From Lucinisca nassula (taxonomy: Eukaryota > Mollusca > Bivalvia > Lucinida > Lucinidae): 64,000 bases of DNA. Of this stretch, positions 21,145 to 32,761 are shown piece after piece (positions within the stretch are counted from its first letter, which is position 1; each line of letters opens with the position of its first letter). The notes beneath the pieces were generated by a model that was not told the origin of the DNA, did not search any database, and saw nothing but the letters and a program-made list of their open reading frames with translations. The translations under genes and the position numbers were made by a program. The DNA is taken from contig OY757010.1 in NCBI GenBank assembly GCA_963580285.1, positions 214,118,138 to 214,182,137 of the forward strand, read 5' to 3'.

Positions 21145-23043
21145 TAGTGGTGGGCAATCGGTTTCAAATCACAATCGATTATCGGTTTATAATCGGAAGA
21201 GAAAACCAACTAGCTATCGATTGAATAATCGGTTTCTCTTTTATGTTAAAATTTGAGTACATGTATGTTTAAATGCCTTTTGTATTTTTGTTTATATATG
21301 CATAATACTTACTGTATGTTACAGATTTTTCTGGACATTATGTTCAAAAAATAAAGAAAAAACATAAACACAGAACTCTTTGTTTTATTTCCTAATAACC
21401 TTAAAATAATTCAGTGAAATGAGAAATTTGAATGACTACTGTTGAATAGATGATTTTTATTGAAAGGAATGGTTTATTATTCAGTCATTATGCTGTTTGT
21501 TTCTGAAATAGATATCATAATGACTAGTAATGACTAAATGTTTTGACAATGAAACAATATTTGTGCACAACTTCAGACTAGAAACAACACCTTATGACGG
21601 TGCAGACCTGAGCACCGAATGACTAGAAGACTGACCACTGTAGATGAGTTATTAGTCTGTTTAATCTCGCAAAGAATTTTTATTTAAGGAGAATGTATAC
21701 ATCTGCAACAGTGGCAGCTATGTCAAATATGTTTTTTGGCCTACCTTGTCAATAGGAGTCTAGGAGCAAATTCTTTCCTTTTAGTGAAGACCCCTTTCCA
21801 GTAATAATTGTAAAAAAAAGAGAAAAAGTAAGAATTTGGCCAGTTTTTATAACACACAACGGAACGCTCGATCGTCTTCAAAAGGCGGGAAAATGCACGT
21901 GCGTGCGAGTATCACCAGAAAGCATGTATTTTACATTAAAATGTTGAAAAAACTTTACCTGTTCACCATTATTTATTTATTAACCCACCTATGCCCGCGA
22001 CCCTTTTTTGGGACATCGGCAAACAGTGCAGTCCCAGATCAGACACCTCAGAAAGACGCCGCAGATGTTGATTTGGATTTACACTGTTTGATGATTTATA
22101 ACGGTTCAATTATGACACTGTTGTTAATCCCTGTCATATAATTGTCACCCTGCGGTGCGTGTCGATATGGTGTGAAAATATGGTCAAGTTATGTCTCTAA
22201 ATTGCGTTTATTCCCAAATCAAAAAATTTAATCCGCAATCAATGTGAACAGTATTCAATTGCTCCTAAGACGAGTTGCTACGAATATTCTACTATCTCGT
22301 GAATGGTTATGTTTTGGCGCCAAATAGCAGACGCTTGGCGAGAAAAGTTGAACGATTTAATTTGTGTTAACACATCTGCATGCTGTTGTTGGTTATTGAC
22401 ACGGAGCTTACGGAAAGCGTTTCCAAACATTTTTTTATGAAAGATACGCCCAATTAAGATAAAAGAATAGACACGTGTGGGGTTGCTGGGGTCCGATGAC
22501 GTCATTTACCGATCGCGTGCAGAAAAAAACTGTAGCGGTAGCGGTGGGCGGCGGTTTGGATGCCCGAAAACTTCGATGTTCGCATTGAACTTGCTTGTTT
22601 ATTTCGTTTAAAATCAGAGTTTTAGGAATAATACTCACAAAATCGGGCTTGCCAGTAATGGAGATTGTTATATTACTCAAGTGTAAGTAAAATTGAGTGG
22701 ACAATTAAACGTTATTTATGTCGGGAATCGTAAAAGGATAGAGCATAACATGAGATGCATCGTATTTTCAGCTGACAAAAGTAAAAATAAAATGGTCCAA
22801 AAATAATTCGGGCGGATTACCCGCACCCTGAACTTGGGCCTGTAATTTGAGGGAAAAACTGCGGATAATACACGTCCGAATACGGTAATAGAAAAAGGCG
22901 ACGGAATACCGGAATTCACTAAAACTCGGAATACCAAGTACCGGAACCGACTACAATCGACTAGAGAATTCTCAATCGATTATCGCTATCGGAAGCCAAA
23001 ACCAACTGACTTTCGACTATAGTCGATCATCGGCCCACCACTA
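21145..23043. mobile_element. hAT-like non-autonomous element, perfect 8-bp TSD
   Basis: The 1,899-bp element begins TAGTGGTGGGCAATCGG and ends in the complement of TAGTGGTGGGCCGATGATCG. It is flanked exactly by ATTTTTAA at 21137-21144 and 23044-23051. An 8-bp duplication and TAGnGGTGGGC termini are hallmarks of hAT elements. Subterminal AATCGATTATCGGTTTATAA-type motifs occur at both ends. No transposase was recognised, so it needs a helper. An H1 hairpin (22019-22090) lies inside. Confidence 0.88.
22019..22090. repeat. H1 hairpin MITE, degenerate
   Basis: CAAACAGTGCAGTCCCAGATC is matched by GATTTGGATTTACACTGTTTG around AGACGCCGCAGA. Confidence 0.6.
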
Positions 23044-23413
23044 ATTTTTAATCACCTGTATATTCTTTTAGATGGCTAGTAAAGTGTGGATAGGTAGACT
23101 GACCGGCTCAAAAATGACTTGAATAGTGTTGACTGGGCAGTTAAACTCAAAACAATCAAGCAAAGCTCTGTGAGGAAGTTAAAACTACTCATAACTATGT
23201 GACATACATGCGGTCAGTACAGTGCAGAAGAGTGCATGCAAAAAAAAAAGAAAAATATTTTTGCTTGGCCTGTATAAATTTTATAACTTTCCAAGTAAAA
23301 CTCCCTTCCCCCACCCCCCCCCCCCCCCAAAAAAAAATAAATAAATAAAAAGTAAAGAAAACAATCGCATTACCCATCCCCATATATACCTAGTGGCCAA
23401 TTTTCGGGTCATT

Positions 23414-23477
23414 AGCAAACCGTGTAGACCCAGATCAGACGCCACAAAACATAGCATCTGATATGTCTACACTGTTT
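23414..23477. repeat. H1 hairpin MITE
   Basis: GCAAACCGTGTAGACCCAGA and TCAGACGCC, mirrored by ATCTGATATGTCTACACTGTTT. Confidence 0.65.
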
Positions 23478-24579
23478 ATAGAACTTAACACAAATAAAAC
23501 AAACCCGACACCCATTGTCATATATGGATAAAAAAGAAATAAAGAAAAATTCTTTTGTAAAAGATTTTTGCCAAACTTTGCAAAATATACGCTTCGAGTC
23601 TTCACTCTACTCTAAACCCTCGGAACTGCTTCAGACAAACATGCAGAAACATGTGCAACTTTGGTCAATTGGAGCCGACTTAGACGAGTCAGCGGTATTT
23701 TTTTTTTTTTCTGCTTTTTGGCTAACAGACAGACCAGACTGCAGCTCGGACCCCGACGAACCGGCCTGGTCACATTCACCGGTTTTACGTATTTTCGGGG
23801 CGCCAAAATCAAACAGCGATCGCAGCGAGATATTGCTATTTTATAACTTATTTTCGTCATTTCACCTAGTGAACACCTGCTATTTGCTCAGGAAAAAATG
23901 CGTATCTATCTTTGAAACTACATGTATTGTCACAATTTGCATGGCTAACGATAATCTCACTTCCAAACACCTAAATTACGACCCGCTTTAATTTAAACAG
24001 CAACAAGCTCACAGGATTAAAAAACACTTATCGTCAATGAGATAATTAGTTTATCCTCAACCACTAATCCGTTTAATTATATGCAAACACCGAGCAATCA
24101 CCTCGACACGTTTTTCACACACGTGATTCTGACTGTCAATATAATAACGCGCAGGCAGAAAATGGGACGTCCTTAGTACTCAATAAACACAAAAACAGTT
24201 CAGTCAGTCAGCTAAGAAGGCGGAGCAAACTTTTTACAAACCGCTAAAAGTGGGCGGGTTTATACGTCTCGGTAAAGATTTTTGGCCGTACAGAGGATTT
24301 TTCGGGAGTCCGCAGGGTGCCTTTGATGTTTAATTTGGGCTTCCGGAAGCGATTTCAGGACGTAATATACGCCGTACGCCCGCCTAACGGAAGCCCTGGT
24401 AGGTACCAGACGAGGTCTTCCAGTACAGATACAACAAATACAAATGAGGTTTGTGATGATTTCGGGCGGCTTTACATGACAGGGGGTGGGGAGAAAAGGT
24501 GAAATATTATGTTTCGAAATATTTAAATATAAAATAAATTTATTAGCAGTTTTCTTGACATTTTGGCCAAAAATATCTG

Positions 24580-24700
24580 CGATCGGGAAGAGTAGCTTCC
24601 GGGTTACCGAATTGATTATGTCAATATCCGGGAGGAGGCGCGTGTAGCGAAAATCACGTGAGTTTTGTGTTTACCGCGGAAGCATGGAGGATGCGGTAGC
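24580..24700. promoter_or_regulatory. Possible CpG-rich promoter with ETS and E-box motifs
   Basis: Contains AGCTTCCGGGTTA and ACCGCGGAAGC (ETS-type cores), AATCACGTGAGTT (E-box CACGTG) and GGAGGAGGCGCGTG in a CpG-rich patch amid AT-rich DNA. An ATG at 24684 opens 66 unrecognised codons. This is only motif-level evidence: it could be a promoter of an unseen gene on either strand or part of a repeat. Confidence 0.25.
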
Positions 24701-25125
24701 ATGGAGGACAAGTATACTGGTCATCGGAACTTACAAAAAATATATCCTTGCTCGTTTCAGCTGCTGCAACTGGCATTTTTGTCCGGATATTGGTGTCCAA
24801 AGTGATTTTAACTACCATTTCCCGTACTCTAGTCTGAGGCGGATGCCATGTTTCACGTTGGTCCAACGTCAATCAAAGGGGTGAGCCCAAACAATAAGGC
24901 AGAAATGACGCGATGCGTTCGAATAAATCAGTATATCTCAAAAACAGAGAGCTAATGTTTCATGTGAAACGTGACGGGAGAACAGACTTTGTTTATACTG
25001 AAAGTTTCCAGCGGTTAGTAAACACTTTAAATTTCAGTTTTCCTCCTGGGATCGTCCATACTTGAACTATTTGTATGGCTGTCGTGGGAATGGAGAGATA
25101 AGACAGTAAACCAACAAAAAGACTG

Positions 25126-26799
25126 GGGTCGGGTATAAAAGCCAAAGCCGCGCCGGACCGAGCCGCCGAGCCTACCGAAAATTTTATTTTTAGTCTCTAG
25201 AAACAAGTTAGATATATATTTTGGTGAATGTGGGATTAAATTATTATAAATTAGATATGTTATAACTACAAGTAGTTTCACGTATCTACACGTATCTTTA
25301 AATAACTGTTTTCCGAAATCCAGGGGTATAAAAGCCAAGGCGGCAAAAGAGAATTGACAATTCCGAATTTCTTTCAAATTCATCGGTTAAATTACTTCTT
25401 TATGGCCTTATGATATTTAAATTTGATTATACTTATTATGTGTTCGTGATAAAATTAAATATACTCACTAGAATCACCTTAATTGATCGAATTTCTTATT
25501 TTATTTTTGTTTCTATTTTTAGAATTGCCTTATTACTGGAAACGACCGAAAAGGACCAAAAGGGAAGGCACACAGCGACCGAAATGATCCGAATCGAATG
25601 ACGACCCATGTTGTTCAGTGACATCAGACTGTTATCCCAGTGAACAAAGTTTGTATATGCGACGTTGTTTAATGATTGGTCAATCTTTTCCCACAAACTT
25701 TTTTCAGAAAAAAGTTAAAAAAATGTTCCCAACAGGCACTCCACGTTGAATCAACGTTGTAAGCCTGCAGGGTTCTGTTTTCTGTTTACTGCCAGTAGGA
25801 TCTGTTTACTGATTGAGGATCAGGAGGATGCGGGTTCGATACCTGCTGAGATCGGCAGCATTCTTTCGTGGAGATTGAACATGAAATATTTTCTTCAGTC
25901 ATTCTCTCCCTTCCACTGATTCAAGAAGGGCAGTTGTCAGTTTTTGGCGAAAGAATGTGCACTATACTGGTTAAACGCTTGCGTATAAGCCTGCTCTTGG
26001 AAAGTGTGGATAGATAATGTTTATTATTCGGCAATACGTGCGCCAAATGCGTTTAGTCTTCGCCGAGGCGTTATCTTTGTCGTTTGGTGAATTATCTGTA
26101 GGTATGCAAACTGCATCGTTTTTGTTGCAACCCTTTCTTTTTAAAGTGACAGGCTGAGATCTAAAACAATAAGATGAGTCAATTAATGCGCTAATCACTT
26201 TCTGACTGAAGCGTATTAATAAGCAATAATAATACAATAGGTAAGTATCAAAACATAATTAATATGTCTAAAACATGATTAAGAAATATGATGTGTTTGA
26301 TAAAGCTTTAGTTCCTACCATTCAGAGAGTATATTTAAATGCCCTTATCATTTATCTGACATTGTCGTCCGTTGCGGTTCATTAAGACGTGGCCGACATA
26401 AAACCACAAAAATACGGTTATTACACTAAAAGGAATTGAATGGGAATTATTACAATTAAAGGTTTAGAAAATACTTATTTGGGGTTGGCATGTACATTTT
26501 TTCACACATCCTTGTCTATTTCACTCAAATTCGATCAAAACGTACGATAAAAACCGCCTTGGCTTTTATACCCCTTAAAATTTGCAAAATTGCAATAAAA
26601 CAAAAATTAGGGCACCAAAATGAAGAAAAATTATGCTGAGTATCAAATTTGATATAATTAACATTATCATATTAAAATTTACCACTAGCATTTCTTCTTC
26701 GGTTAGAATTCCGAAAAATAAAATCTTCAGATCGGCAATTTTTGGCTCGGCGGCTCGGCCCGGCCCGGCCCGGCGCGGCCTTGGCTTTTATACCCGACC
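25126..26799. mobile_element. TIR element with TATA-containing ends, imperfect 8-bp TSD
   Basis: Left end GGGTCGGGTATAAAAGCCAA, AGCCGCGCCGG and GAGCCGCCGAGCC; the right end is the complement (GGCTCGGCGGCTCGG ... CTTTTATACCCGACC). Flanks AAAGACTG (25118-25125) and AAAGACAG (26800-26807) differ at one base. A second inverted pair, GGGGTATAAAAGCCAAGGCG (25322) and its complement (26556), lies further in. A tRNA-derived SINE is inside. No transposase was seen. Confidence 0.75.
25790..25995 (+). mobile_element. tRNA-derived SINE
   Basis: B box GGGTTCGATACC follows a GGATCAGGAGGATGC segment. The body has TTCACTGATTC-type and AAGAAGGGCAGTTGTCAG then GAATGTGCACTATACTGG. The A-box region is degenerate and the 5' end uncertain. 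Confidence 0.6.
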
Positions 26800-27175
26800 A
26801 AAGACAGGTCCACACTAATGTCCGGAAATTGTCCGGAAGGTTTCTGGTCAACTCGTACCTAAGTCAACTCGTACCTTAGTCAACTCGTACCCGAGTTTGG
26901 TCAACTCATACCTTAGTCAACTTGTACCTTAATCAACTCGTACCTTTGTAAAAAATCTGTTTTGGGGTAAGTTTAACTTTAGTACACATATATGCAGGTC
27001 AACTTTATGGTCTATGCAGACTCCTGACCCTTTTCCGGACGACGAAGACGATACATAGTGTGTGCATTATACGCCATTAAACCCGTGCGCCAAAAATGGC
27101 GCCTTACTTGTGTTTGACCCCATATCCCTTTAGCCAGAGGATTTTATTATCTGACTAGTATCCAGACAAAATTTA

Positions 27176-27235
27176 TGGGTGCTCGTTAGAACTATCCCCG
27201 TGGGGCAGCTCTAACGAGCGCCAACAATCTATGCT
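27176..27235. repeat. H2 hairpin MITE
   Basis: GTGCTCGTTAGAACTATCCC / GGGGCAGCTCTAACGAGCGC, a close palindrome. Confidence 0.7.
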
Positions 27236-27509
27236 CCAAGGGGGCGGGAGGGGGTGATTGGTACATAACACCATGATCAATATAAGACGAATTACATATG
27301 TACATGAAAATAACGAGAAAAATATAATTGTATAACTTCCATTTCATGCTCATTTGCAAATAAGATGTAGTTATACAATTATATTTCCTTCTCATATATG
27401 CTCAAAACATACACGTTGGCTAACATAATTGTTTTATATTCCTTACAATAACACACCCGTGCAATATAGTCTCCAAAATTTCAACTTTTCTTTCGAAAAT
27501 CCGTGATTT

Positions 27510-27625
27510 TTTTTCTTATTTATACTGCAAACATAGGTTGGGATTTTTAGGTGGAACGACTTCGAGGAGGCTTTTCTAACGAGTACCCACAACCTATAAA
27601 TTGGAGCATAAATAAGAAAGATCCC
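27510..27625. repeat. H2 hairpin MITE, long copy
   Basis: Outer arms CTTATTTATACTGCAAACAT / ATTGGAGCATAAATAAG, inner CTAACGAGTACCCACAACCT. The central stem is decayed. Confidence 0.6.
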
Positions 27626-28485
27626 ATAATGGATATCCCCGTAAACCCGAGTTTTCTCTATATAAAGAGATGTTTAGGGGTGTACTCATTACACGGACTT
27701 ATTAACGTGCCGTAACAATTCGGTTCCAATGACTATCCACAATCTATGTTTTGGAACTGATGGGGGGATGTAGCGACTCGACCGGGGCTCGAACCGGAGA
27801 GTATAGGAATGTTTTGATGATGAGATCAAAGCAGTGTTTACTATCGCCATTACAGGAATAGCTAGTTCATAGGCATGTTAACTGAACTAGTAAAAAAGAC
27901 AAAACAGGTTACATGTCGGCGAATATAAAGCCAGCAGGATGTACAGATAGCATAAATTAAATTTGTATTACCTGTCCCACAAAGACGATGCTGCCATCGG
28001 TCACAAACATCGCAACTTATAGCATGCTGACGTTAACCAACAAACTTACCACATGCAATACACAAATCAGACATTTTGATGAAAGTTTTAAGCTTTGATT
28101 CTCGTTAAGATATTTCAAAGGTGAATGCTACTGCAGGGATTCTGTACTTCTAATATATCCAGTAATCGGCAATTCAAAAGAAAATAATACACAAAAAAAT
28201 AATTGACCTTCAAATTCCTGCGTGTCATTAAGTATTGTCAGGACAAAACCCGCCACTCACCGGCAAAATCAAAGGAATTAAAAACAGTCTTTAATGAAGG
28301 ACAATTTGATAAAACTAGTATCGATAATAGTTTTTACACCTACATTAATCGGTACACCATTAACCGAACAGTTAATTAACTCAAATGGAATCTTCCACCT
28401 TATATATGGCAGGAGTTCATTTCGAAATTTTGGGGTGTCGGGTTGTGTTTTCTTCAAAATTTATTCGAGAAAGGGCTTAACTTTT

Positions 28486-28556
28486 TGCAAACAGCGTAGG
28501 CCCTGATCAGACGTCGCCTCGTTCTGCGGCATCTGATCTGGGTCTGCACTGTTTGA
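28486..28556. repeat. H1 hairpin MITE
   Basis: GCAAACAGCGTAGGCCCTGA then TCAGACGTCGC, mirrored by GCGGCATCTGATCTGGGTCT and GCACTGTTTG. Confidence 0.7.
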
Positions 28557-29071
28557 CAAGGTACTCCTTTAGGGGTTTCTGGTACTGAATGGGTTAAAGG
28601 TGAATAATAGCAATAATAATAACTAGAGCAGGTTGATGGGGCGCCATCGCAAATCCCCGCGCTGTGAAAACTACGTCACAATAAAAGGAACCAAAATACT
28701 TCTTTCTGGCCTCCGGTGAACCCAAGGTATGTATCGAGGCACAATTTGGGCACCGCTGTATTCTACTGTTTGACTTGATAGGCAACCCGGCCATGTTTGA
28801 ACAAAAAGGTTTTGGACTCCTGGGCGCCACCCCAGACCTAGCACGCACCTGGGAGTGTGTGTGTGTGGGGGGATGAAAAATCCGTGTCGCTTATCAAGTC
28901 CGAATCATCCATAGGGCCTAGTTATGACCTAAGTCCACTAGTGTTCCACCCCCACCCCGCCAAAAATATATAGTACCCCCCGACAGGCGGGGGTACGAGT
29001 TGACCAAAGAACGGGTACGAGTTGACCAAAAACAGGTACGAGTTGACCTAGGTACGAGTTGACCAGTTACC

Positions 29072-29345
29072 GTCCGGAACATGTTCGGGAAAATGAGGGT
29101 AGTGGTTCGTCATCCCTAATATCTCGACTTCCGGTAGTCAGAAATTAGTATCAAATAAAATTTTAAGCTCCATTCTAAAAGGTTATGAAACAATATTTTT
29201 CATTTCGGCTGTTATGGAGATTGTAAATAGTTTAAAGGATGCATCCGGTGCCTCTTTTTTCTTTTCTTTTTCTTTTTAGCTTAATTCTAATTAAGCCACC
29301 CAACCAACTGAGGTAATGGTCATATATGACCGACTAAGTATAAGA
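29072..29345 (+). repeat. Dispersed repeat R, 3' part
   Basis: ATATCTCGACTTCCGGTAGT then CAGAAATTAGTATCAAATAA and TTTTAAGCTCCATTCTAAAA match pieces at 31.96-32.27 and 39.88-40.15 kb. The left part of R sits at 26817-26838, so the 2.2-kb TIR element inserted into R. Confidence 0.6.
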
Positions 29346-29347
29346 AA

Positions 29348-29349
<2 letters not shown>

Positions 29350-29414
<65 letters not shown>
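29350..29414. repeat. (GATA)n microsatellite
   Basis: About sixteen uninterrupted GATA units. Confidence 0.98.
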
Positions 29415-29415
<1 letters not shown>

Positions 29416-29619
29416 GGGTCCATTTTTGAAGTTAATTATTCTTTTTCTTCTTCCCTCTCCCAAGGCTATACAGCTAAAACGTTCCATTTATGTACAACTA
29501 AAACTATGTACATCCGCTAGCTGTCCACGCTGAGGGCAGAGGAGGGGCTGCTACCTGTGTGTGGAGGGCAGCCTTGAAGTCCTCGATGTCAGATATATCT
29601 GTAATGCTTGTTGGCAGCT

Positions 29620-30318
29620 TGTTCCAGTTATGAATGGTTCTTGGGAAGAAGGATTGTTTGTACACGGTCACGTTGGTGTAAGGTTGGAATTAATAGCCTT
29701 TGTGAGCCCCTTGTACGACGATCGTTGTGTCTGACTATTTGGACAGCTTCAGGGATTTCAACCAGACTGTGAATGACCTTGAACAGTATGGTGAGACGCA
29801 GTATCTGTCGGCGGTCTTGCAGTTGTTCCCAGCCGAGTGCAGTGACCATTGCTGTAACACATCCTGGGGTCCTGTCCTTGTAGTTATTGCAGGCGAAGCG
29901 GGCTGCTCGACGCTGGACCTTGTAGGTGGTTGATGTCGTCGGCTTTGTATGGGTCCCATGCTGAAGCGGCGTTTTCCATGGATGGACGGACCATGGTCTT
30001 GTATGTGGACTCTCTTACTTCCCTTCTACAGTCTCTCAAATTTCGCCGGAGGAAACCCAGGGTTATTGAAGCTTTGGCTGCGGTAGCTTGCGTGTGCTTA
30101 CTCCATTGAAGGTCTTCACTTAGGGTCACACCGAGGTACTTGCTACTGTCGACGACTTGGAGGCGTTGGCCATGTAGAAAGTAGTTAGTCTCTCGTCAAT
30201 ACTGTTAACTCGTTGTAATCCTAAGTACGGAACACTTCTCTGGGTGAAAGCTCATTTGCCACTTGGATTCCCAATCCTCGAGGGCTGTGAGGTCTTCTTG
30301 TAGCTTGGTGGGTGACAG
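29620..30318 (-). pseudogene. LINE remnant, C-terminal part
   Basis: On the minus strand several frames together encode the region after the RT catalytic box: SKYLGVTLSEDLQWSKH, ITLGFLRRNLRDCRREV, YKTMVRPSMENAASAWDPY and, after a frame change, GWEQLQDRRQILRLTILFKV. These are the standard C-terminal blocks of CR1/jockey-like LINEs. A frameshift near 29.88 kb and a stop near 30.20 kb break it. The RT palm is missing: the sequence between this part and 30931 is foreign. Confidence 0.85.
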
Positions 30319-30930
30319 GACATCTTGGCCCCTAACAAACTCGGCCCCTGAAAAACTCGGCCCCTAGCAAACTCGACCCCTACAAACTCGGCCCCTGACA
30401 AACTCGGCCCCTAAAATTAGAATATGTATATATTAGTGTTGGAATTGACTTATTATCGAACTATTACACATACTTTTAATGTACATATGCCTAATTACCT
30501 TTTGGACTCATTTTGATGAAATTATGAGTAACCCATCTTACATGAGTTAAATGAACCTAATGCCGTTGATTGAACTAGTGTATGACACGCTGCTGTGGGG
30601 CCATTGTCACTCACCTTCCGATGTAATTAATAAACTAATTGATTGAGTGACGTGTAATTACATCTCTGCCACTTAAAAGAGACTATTAGTATGTTCTGTT
30701 GCGCACTTTCAAAAATTGAACCGTTTTGTTTTATTATCAATTGCAGGGTTTGACCATCCTACAGCCATTGGCCTTTTTTCTATTAATACCAATGGTTTTG
30801 ATTGTTTGACACCCCCGTCAACATTGTATAGGTCATTTTGGAGAAGCTGCTTTCAATTTTGTGGGGCTTTTACCCGACCTAAACCCATGAGGTACTGGTT
30901 TGTTCATTTAAGAAATGAATTTTATTTTTG
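30319..30930. repeat. Composite replacing the LINE palm domain: CGGCCCC minisatellite and SINE-A tail
   Basis: 30330-30415 repeats AAACTCGGCCCCTGA five to six times. 30795-30880 is a SINE-A 3' half on the minus strand (CCGTCAACATTGTATAGGTC, ATTTTGGAGAAGCTGC). 30416-30790 is unassigned AT-rich sequence. The LINE's FADD-bearing segment is absent, so a deletion accompanied or preceded these insertions. Confidence 0.65.
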
Positions 30931-31950
30931 GAGGCGGAGGAACGGCTGCCTTTCTTATAGATGGGGTGATGAGGGCTTCTCTCCAATCGGAAGGTACAGT
31001 TCCGGAATCTAATGAGGTCTGAAATATTCTTGCGAACATTGGAGAAAATTCGTCTGCAGCAAGATGGAGAAGTCTGGTGGGAATGCCGTCAGGACCTGAA
31101 GCCTTGTGAGGTTTGAGGTTCTTTAGTAGTTTGGACACTCCAGGAGTGGTTATGTGAATACGTTCCGTAGAAGGGATGTTACTAGTGGCCATGTCTGGAA
31201 TGTTGGCATGGTTCTCTCTGGTAAAAGCGGATTGAAACTGTTGGTTAAGAATTTCAGCTTTACTTTGGCTATTACTGTGCAAGTAACCATCTTTGTTAAG
31301 GAGAGGTGAAATGCCGAATGATTCTTGTTTTTTTACTCTTGATATAAGTCCAAAAACGCTTAGAGTCATTCTTCAAGTCCTGGTTGACTGTATTCTTGAT
31401 GAAATTGTTGTGGGCTCTACGCATCCCTCGCTGAGTTTCGGCTTTCTGTGATTTGTAGCGTCCCCAGTCTTCGTCCTTGTTGCTGGTTCTGGCTTTCCGA
31501 TAGGCTCTGGCCTTGCGCCTGCTGAGACGACGAGTTTTAGTAGAGACCCATGGGTGGGTGAAACGTGTGGAGCTTTGTTTGGATGGAACATGCTTCTCAA
31601 TAATAGTGAGTATACCAGACTTGAAGGCTGTCCACATGTCATCTAAGGATGTAAATTTACTGTCAAGTAAAAGACTTGCTTAAATCTGAAGCCGCTGATT
31701 TGATGTCGTCGACGTTGGCTTTATTCCAGAGGAAGATCTTTCTGGGTTTAGGTCTAGATCGAATGATCTGGTGAGTCGTGTCGTATAGAACGATGTCGTG
31801 ATCACTCTTGACACCCATGGGAGGTAGTGGTTTGCACCATGTCATGAAGGCTGGGTGAGAAGTCAATACCAGATCAAGGGTGTTCTCGTTTCGTGCGGGG
31901 AAATCCACCATCTGTTCCAGGGATAGGTCATGAACTAGGTCCAAGTGGCA
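30931..31950 (-). pseudogene. LINE remnant, endonuclease end and N-terminal RT part
   Basis: Minus-strand frames encode NENTLDLVLTSHP and VKSDHDIVLYDT (C-terminal endonuclease motifs, including the SDHD-type box), then ESTRF-like TRFTHPWVSTKTRRLSRRKA, KRFWTYIKSKKT and, in another frame, LLKNLKPHKASGPDGIPTRL and SGTVPSDWREALITPI-like residues (first RT blocks). Frames change near 31.66 and 31.33 kb. It pairs with 29620-30318 as one broken LINE. Confidence 0.85.
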
Positions 31951-31954
31951 GCGG

Positions 31955-32272
31955 CTAACTCAATGGGGATTCCATCCTTAATTTGTCCGGGATTTGTCCG
32001 ATTAAGGATTTCATCCTTAATTTGTCCGGGAAATTCCCGGATTGTGTCCTGGATGTTGGGGTAGTCGTGCATTATTATAATATCTCGACTTGTGGTGATC
32101 ACTAACTGATAACAATTGTTTCAGATAAAATTCTAAGCTCAATTCTAAAAGAATATTTTAAAAAAATCTTTTCAAACACCTCATTGAGGCAGTTCTATTA
32201 AGTACCCACAAACCGGATTGTGTCCTGGATGTTGGGGGTAGTGGTTAGTTTTCCTTAATATATCGACTTGTG
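31955..32272 (+). repeat. Dispersed repeat R with half an H2 hairpin
   Basis: AATTTGTCCGGGAAATTCCC, TAATATCTCGACTTGTGGTG and TAAGCTCAATTCTAAAAG match copies at 29.1 and 40.0 kb. CTCATTGAGGCAGTTCTA at 32.19 kb is half of an H2 stem. R ends where the ribozyme array begins (ATATCGACTTGTG, 32272). Confidence 0.6.
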
Positions 32273-32332
32273 AAATAAAAATCAAAAATGAGTTCCTTAA
32301 AGAGCAATGAAAATATTCATAAGAAAGAAGAT

Positions 32333-32378
32333 GGGTCATACTACGTAGTTTCGGCTAATAAAGCCTCATCAGTTACCC
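32333..32378 (-). ncRNA. Type I hammerhead ribozyme, unit 1
   Basis: The minus strand reads stem I GGGTAA, core CTGATGA, stem II GGCT-TTATT-AGCC, core GAAA, a short self-complementary stem III CTACGTAG, the cleavage triplet GTA, then TGACCC (stem I 3' strand). Stem I has one mismatch (A against G). All 11 core nucleotides are present. Confidence 0.85.
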
Positions 32379-32715
32379 TGTAATGATCCGGCAACGAAAG
32401 CCAGAGGAAGCATACTGCAAATTTGCGAATTTCGAATAGGCAATCGGTTCATTGACTGATATAAATCAAAATGAGTTCCAAATAATTAAAAACCTGTCTA
32501 GAATTTGAGTCTAAACTAATAATTTATTTCTGTTTTCTCAGAATATTCACGCTGATCTCAAAGGACCAAAAGTAAAATATAAACTGCACTATGGTTGATG
32601 TACGGGGAAACTTTTAACGGCCGCCACACTGCACAACACCAGCTGTAGTGAAGGTAAGTAAAAATAAAAAATGAGTTCCTTTAAGAGCAATGAAAATATT
32701 CATAAGAAAGAAGAT

Positions 32716-32761
32716 GGGTCATTCTACGTAGTTTCGGCTAATAAAGCCTCATCAGTGACCC
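32716..32761 (-). ncRNA. Type I hammerhead ribozyme, unit 2 (cleavage triplet altered)
   Basis: Core CTGATGA and GAAA, stem II and a perfect stem I (GGGTCA/TGACCC) are kept. The triplet before the scissile site reads GAA instead of GTA, removing the invariant U that pairs with the last A of GAAA, so cleavage is probably lost. An extra CTGATGA without stem II follows in the 37-bp duplication at 32779-32815. Confidence 0.8.

Larger units (their letters stand above)
23052..25117. other. Mixed dispersed sequence, no confirmed gene
   Basis: Holds a SINE-A-like tail (23105-23165), a poly-C/poly-A tract near 23310 and an H1 hairpin (23414-23477). A 158-codon open frame at 23515-23991 overlaps the end of repeat sequence and shows no domain I recognise. 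24200-24450 is moderately GC-rich. The GC-rich stretch at 24580-24700 is listed separately. Confidence 0.4.
26839..29071. mobile_element. TIR element with GGTCAACTCGTACC terminal minisatellites, perfect 8-bp TSD
   Basis: The 2,233-bp element is flanked by GTCCGGAA (26831-26838 and 29072-29079). The left end repeats TCAACTCGTACC about seven times; the right end is the inverted counterpart, repeating GGTACGAGTTGACC four times. The extreme ends are GGTTTCTGGTCAAC and GTTGACCAGTTACC. Inside are H2 copies at 27176 and 27510, an H1 copy at 28486 and a segment (28600-28830) whose complement recurs at 62980-63100. The 8-bp duplication suggests a hAT-type integrase. No transposase was recognised. Confidence 0.85.

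Noticed and set aside
23515..23991. 158-codon open frame
   Set aside because: No recognisable domain, it contains a low-complexity Phe run from poly-T, and it starts at the edge of an H1 repeat.
24684..24884. Start of a protein gene after a CpG-rich patch
   Set aside because: The 66 codons match no family I know and no splice donor supports it; kept only as a weak promoter candidate.
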